Below are positions 5,797 to 5,970 of a DNA stretch of 5,970 nt, in pieces; within the stretch, counting starts at the first letter, position 1; each line of letters begins with the position of its first letter. The position numbers and the translations under genes are program-made. The notes under the pieces were generated by a model. It did not search any database. It had not been told where the DNA came from and saw only the letters and a list, made by a program, of their open reading frames with translations. This DNA is from an uncultured Clostridia bacterium (lineage in GTDB: Bacteria > Bacillota > Clostridia > Oscillospirales > Acutalibacteraceae): assembly GCA_947165615.1 (NCBI GenBank), contig CAMVBD010000102.1, forward strand, positions 1 through 5,970, written 5' to 3'.

Positions 5797-5848
5797 GTCT
5801 GCGGAACAAAGCCACGACGGAAAGTGCAGACCCGGTCGCTTTCACGAG
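5784..5848. repeat. Imperfect hairpin joining the two opposed heptad arrays at the right
   Basis: CTCGTGA (5784-5790) pairs with TCACGAG (5842-5848), and inside it GGTCTGC (5796-5802) pairs with GCAGACC (5826-5832), leaving a 23-base non-repeat loop (5803-5825). Beyond 5784 the CGTG cores of the short array can continue to pair with CACG cores of the right array, with mismatches at variable positions. It lies just after the radical SAM stop and could act as a 3' mRNA structure. No T tract follows, so an ordinary intrinsic terminator is unlikely. Confidence 0.65.
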
Positions 5849-5954
5849 CCACGGGGCACGAGCCACAACCCACGCCCCACGAGCCACGAATCACGAGTCA
5901 CAAGTCACGAGTCACAAGTCACGAGCCACGAGCCACGAGTCACGAGCCACGATT
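5843..5954 (-). repeat. Right heptad array, 16 units, inverted relative to the left array
   Basis: On the plus strand 16 phased heptads read CACGNNN, which is NNNCGTG on the minus strand. Variable triplets read on the plus strand are AGC, GGG, AGC, ACC, CCC, AGC, AAT, AGT, AGT, AGT, AGT, AGC, AGC, AGT, AGC, ATT. Three units have CACA in place of CACG, a CpG transition. There is no phase slip over 112 bp. A 29-bp stretch here (5925-5953) is the exact reverse complement of 4816-4844 in the left array, so the radical SAM gene lies between perfect inverted repeats about 1.08 kb apart. The remaining 16 bases to the window end show nothing I can identify. Confidence 0.93.
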
Positions 5955-5970
5955 ACCAATGCCGACCGCA

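Noticed and set aside
4731..5954. CRISPR array
   Set aside because: Units are 7 bp with no spacers of 25-40 bp between longer repeats, and no cas genes are present. These are tandem heptads.
4731..5954. Insertion sequence or MITE with terminal inverted repeats
   Set aside because: There is no transposase, no target-site duplication that I can see, and the inverted match lies inside arrays rather than at sharp ends. The cassette idea is kept only as a hypothesis.
5955..5970. Start of another gene at the right edge
   Set aside because: Only 16 bases remain after the array, too few to support any call.

Overview
The window reads as chromosomal DNA from a GC-rich Firmicute, most likely an uncultured gut-type clostridium. 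The evidence is indirect: strong AGGAGG-type ribosome binding sites before every gene, near-consensus sigma-A promoters (TATAAT with 17-bp spacers), a GTG-started lipoprotein, and protein sequences of clostridial flavour. This taxonomic guess is an inference; there is no rRNA or other marker.

Layout. At the left edge, on the minus strand, is the 5' part (295 codons) of the glycolytic glyceraldehyde-3-phosphate dehydrogenase gene gapA, cut by the window end. It has its own strong promoter, with a 12-bp palindrome over the -35 element. Next come three more minus-strand genes. In transcription order they are a lipoprotein with a SurA/PrsA-like N-terminal domain and a degenerate parvulin-like half (3654-4640), a cytosolic calcineurin-type metallophosphoesterase (2206-3561), and a D-2-hydroxyacid dehydrogenase (1080-2039). 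A promoter lies before the lipoprotein (4677-4705) and a clear intrinsic terminator follows the dehydrogenase (1041-1071). No convincing terminator lies between, so the three could be one transcript, although the gaps of 92 and 166 nt are filled with repeats and hairpins. Divergent from them, on the plus strand, is a short radical SAM/SPASM protein (4931-5776) with its own near-consensus promoter. No pathway obviously joins these genes: gapA and the dehydrogenase are central carbon metabolism, while the phosphoesterase, lipoprotein and radical SAM protein have unknown substrates.

The most unusual content is repetitive DNA. The radical SAM gene lies between two arrays of a variable heptanucleotide with consensus RNTCGTG, about 19 units on the left (4731-4863) and 16 units on the right (5843-5954). 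The arrays are perfectly 7-bp phased and in opposite orientations. A short third array (5762-5796) begins inside the 3' end of the radical SAM gene and supplies its last codons and stop, then folds back on the right array through a hairpin. A different, degenerate heptad tract (GAA-core, about 3578-3626) fills the gap between the lipoprotein and phosphoesterase genes. I recognise no tRNA, rRNA, CRISPR array, transposase or riboswitch.
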